This document shows, in pieces, positions 21,993 to 23,900 of a stretch of DNA of 23,900 nt. How positions within the stretch are numbered: position 1 is the first letter of the stretch; the number at the start of each line of letters is the position of its first letter. Source of the stretch: an uncultured Angelakisella sp. (lineage in GTDB: Bacteria > Bacillota > Clostridia > Oscillospirales > Ruminococcaceae). The translations under genes and the position numbers were made by a program. The stretch covers positions 1 through 23,900 of the forward strand of contig CAKSYU010000029.1 in NCBI GenBank assembly GCA_934524965.1. Direction: 5' to 3'. The notes below the pieces were generated by a model. It did not search any database, was not told the DNA's origin, and saw nothing but the letters and a program-made list of their open reading frames with translations.

Positions 21993-23900
21993 TTAACGGC
22001 AGAAGTAGGTGGCGAAACGGCTGGTGCGAACCAGCAGTGCCGCTACGGTGGTGGCAGCGCCGGTGCCGGGGTTGTTGACCTCGGGAGTCTCCTCCGGCAG
22101 GCGCACCTCGATGGTGACCTTGGAACGACCGCAGATGCTGCACTCGTTATCCTCATCGGTCAGGTACTGGTGGGGCGCCTTCTCATCGGGAGCGCCGCAG
22201 CCGGTGCAGACATGCCAGTGACCATCGGCATCGCTTACCCAAGCCTCACCGAAGGTGTGACCCTGCTGCTCCGCAGCAACATAGCCGCAGACGGTGCAGT
22301 GCTTATCGGTCTGTTCGGTAGCAGCGGGAACATTCCAGCTGTGCTCCTCGAAGCCGCTCTTGCCGCCGCAGACGGTGCAGACCTTGTGGTAATGCCCGAT
22401 CTCCTCGGCGTACTGTCTCAGCTCCTCCGCCGGAAGTTCGGTGTACTCGTGGGCGCCGAAGCTCGCTTCGGTCTCGCCGGTGTAGCTGACACGGTCGACT
22501 TCATTTTCGGCGTTCCCGGCGCTGGCACCGCAGCGGACGCAGGCAAACCAGTAGGTCGTGTGGCTCTGGCAGTCGGCTGCCGGAACATTGACATAATCGG
22601 CAGTCTCACGCTTTTCGGTGTAGCTGTGACCCAGTGCCTCACCGTCCTCGAAGGTCTCGGAGGAAGCCTCGCCGCAGACGCAGGAGAGCTTATACACTGC
22701 CTTTTCGGTGCAGGTGGCGGGTCTTACCAGATATGCTGCATCGGTATTGTGCTGATCGAAGTTATGGGCTGTTTCGTTCAGCTTCACATCGGGGTGATGC
22801 TGGCAGGCGTTCCAGTGGGTATTGCCGTCGTGGGAGAGGGTGGTCTCCGGAACATGAGCCCCCACGCTGGTCGTCTGGCTGCCGGTGAAGGAAACACGGT
22901 CGGCTTCGTTGGCTGCGTCCTTTGCGCTGGCATCGCAGCGGGAGCAGGCATACCAGTAGATGTTATGACCGGTGCAGTTGGCTGCCTCCTTAAGATAGGG
23001 GTCGGTCTCGATCATCTTGGTATAGTCATGTCCGAGGGCAGAGCCGTGCTTGGTATAGCTCTCGGTGCCCTTGGCGCCGCAGACGCAGGTGTAGTAATAG
23101 GTCGCGTCGGCGGTGCAGGTGGCAGCGTCCTTCCGCTCGGTCTCATTCTGTTGATTAAAGGTGTGGGTCTCCTCCAGCAGGACAACTTCGGGGTGATGGA
23201 CGCAGCGCTTTATATGCTTTTCGCCTGCGATGGTGTAGTTGGTATCGGCAACATGGGAACCGATCTCGCCCTCGAAGGTCTTAATGTTGGAAACAGCGGT
23301 ACAGCCCGCATGGGAGCAGCTGTAATAGTAAACATCATGCTCGGTGCAGTCCTTAGCGGTGGACTTCAGGGTATCGCTGTTCTTTACTTCCTTGTTGAAC
23401 TGATGACCCAGCGCGCTGTTTGCCTTGGTGAAGGTAGTAGTGCCCTTTTCGCCGCAGACGCAGGAGTAATAATAGGTCGCGTCCTCGGTGCAGGTGGCGG
23501 CGGAGGCAAGGTATTTCTCCTCGGCGACCTGCTGATCAAAGATGTGGGGACCCACATCACCCTCAAAGGTCTTGGTATCGGAATGGGCGGTGCAACCATC
23601 GCGGGAGCAGCTGTAGTAGTAAACATCGTGCTCGGTACAGTTCTGCGCGGTAGATTTCTTGGTTTCGCTGTTCATAACTTCCTTAGTGAAGTCGTGTCCA
23701 AGGGCACTGTTTTCCTTGGCAAAGGTCTCGGTGCCGGTCTTACCGCAGACGCAGGAATAATAATAGGTCGCGTCCTCGGTGCAGGTGGCGGCAGAGGCAA
23801 GGTATTTCTCCTCCATGACCTTTTGATCGTAGGTATGGGCGGTGACATTCATTTTCACATCGCTGTGATAGCGGCAGACATTCCAGTGCTCGCTTTCGGA
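21993..23900 (-). CDS. second giant Cys/His-repeat protein, 5' end outside the window
   Basis: The reading frame is open to the right edge, so only the C-terminal 635 residues are seen; the true start lies beyond 23900. It is a tandem paralogue of the complete gene downstream, with the same order of Cys/His modules, the same C-terminus (NPGTG, Arg-broken hydrophobic stretch, final CR instead of RR) and the same terminator hairpin. Against the downstream copy it is offset by 4618 bp through the shared part, then by 4909 bp near the edge. The difference of 291 bp is exactly one extra 97-residue module. About 657 bp (22662-23318) look identical to 18044-18700. Apparent starts inside the window, such as 23858, are internal Met codons. 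Confidence 0.85.
   Translation of the reverse strand, partial: SESEHWNVCRYHSDVKMNVTAHTYDQKVMEEKYLASAATCTEDATYYYSCVCGKTGTETFAKENSALGHDFTKEVMNSETKKSTAQNCTEHDVYYYSCSRDGCTAHSDTKTFEGDVGPHIFDQQVAEEKYLASAATCTEDATYYYSCVCGEKGTTTFTKANSALGHQFNKEVKNSDTLKSTAKDCTEHDVYYYSCSHAGCTAVSNIKTFEGEIGSHVADTNYTIAGEKHIKRCVHHPEVVLLEETHTFNQQNETERKDAATCTADATYYYTCVCGAKGTESYTKHGSALGHDYTKMIETDPYLKEAANCTGHNIYWYACSRCDASAKDAANEADRVSFTGSQTTSVGAHVPETTLSHDGNTHWNACQHHPDVKLNETAHNFDQHNTDAAYLVRPATCTEKAVYKLSCVCGEASSETFEDGEALGHSYTEKRETADYVNVPAADCQSHTTYWFACVRCGASAGNAENEVDRVSYTGETEASFGAHEYTELPAEELRQYAEEIGHYHKVCTVCGGKSGFEEHSWNVPAATEQTDKHCTVCGYVAAEQQGHTFGEAWVSDADGHWHVCTGCGAPDEKAPHQYLTDEDNECSICGRSKVTIEVRLPEETPEVNNPGTGAATTVAALLVRTSRFATYFCR
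22662..23318. repeat. long direct repeat, identical to 18044-18700
   Basis: By eye every base agrees with 18044-18700 at a constant offset of 4618, bounded by single differences at 18043/22661 and 18701/23319. Outside the block the two genes differ by scattered substitutions. Identity at synonymous sites implies recent duplication or gene conversion, or possibly an assembly effect. Confidence 0.8.

Noticed and set aside
17375..23900. CRISPR-like array
   Set aside because: The repeats are long protein-coding modules in frame, diverged from each other, without short identical repeats and unique spacers.

Overview
The window looks like a chromosomal stretch from a Gram-positive anaerobe of the Clostridia, most likely a gut Oscillospiraceae/Ruminococcaceae-type organism. 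This is inferred from the GC-rich genes (roughly 55-60%) with strong AGGAGG-type ribosome binding sites, a lipoprotein with a Thr-Pro linker, a clostridial-style hybrid kinase/c-di-GMP enzyme pair, and very large secreted Cys/His-repeat proteins ending in NPGTG. No species can be named from the sequence.

Layout. Bases 1-330 hold non-coding or broken coding sequence running into the 3' part of a tRNA gene (anticodon loop to CCA, anticodon CGC, probably Ala) with its own terminator. This is the classic scar of an element integrated in a tRNA gene. Next come a small minus-strand module (27-aa membrane peptide plus HTH regulator) behind an AT-rich repeat region, and an orphan, C-terminally short HicB antitoxin.

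From 1.55 kb the plus strand carries a lipoprotein NagZ-type GH3 hydrolase with its own terminator. A three-gene operon (2976-8764) follows that encodes a complete phosphorelay: a membrane hybrid histidine kinase (HK-REC), a free HPt protein, and an output protein that joins REC, HD-GYP and GGDEF domains. Sensor input would therefore be relayed His-Asp-His-Asp onto one polypeptide able to make and break cyclic di-GMP.

From 9.19 to 13.38 kb lie an alpha/beta hydrolase fused to a polytopic membrane domain, a YczE-like membrane protein and a 340-aa protein I do not recognise. A TetR regulator and a DedA-family membrane protein are divergent, with a perfect inverted repeat between them. The 545-bp gap after the DedA gene contains a hairpin-studded, inverted-repeat-bounded MITE-like sequence and a stretch resembling the rRNA spacer upstream of 23S.

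From 15.3 kb everything is on the minus strand: a SpoU/TrmH RNA methyltransferase, cysteine synthase with a near-consensus promoter and repeat operators, and two tandem paralogous secreted proteins. The first is complete (1455 aa). The second runs off the right edge. They share a block of about 657 bp that appears identical and differ by exactly one 97-residue repeat module, which points to recent duplication or gene conversion.
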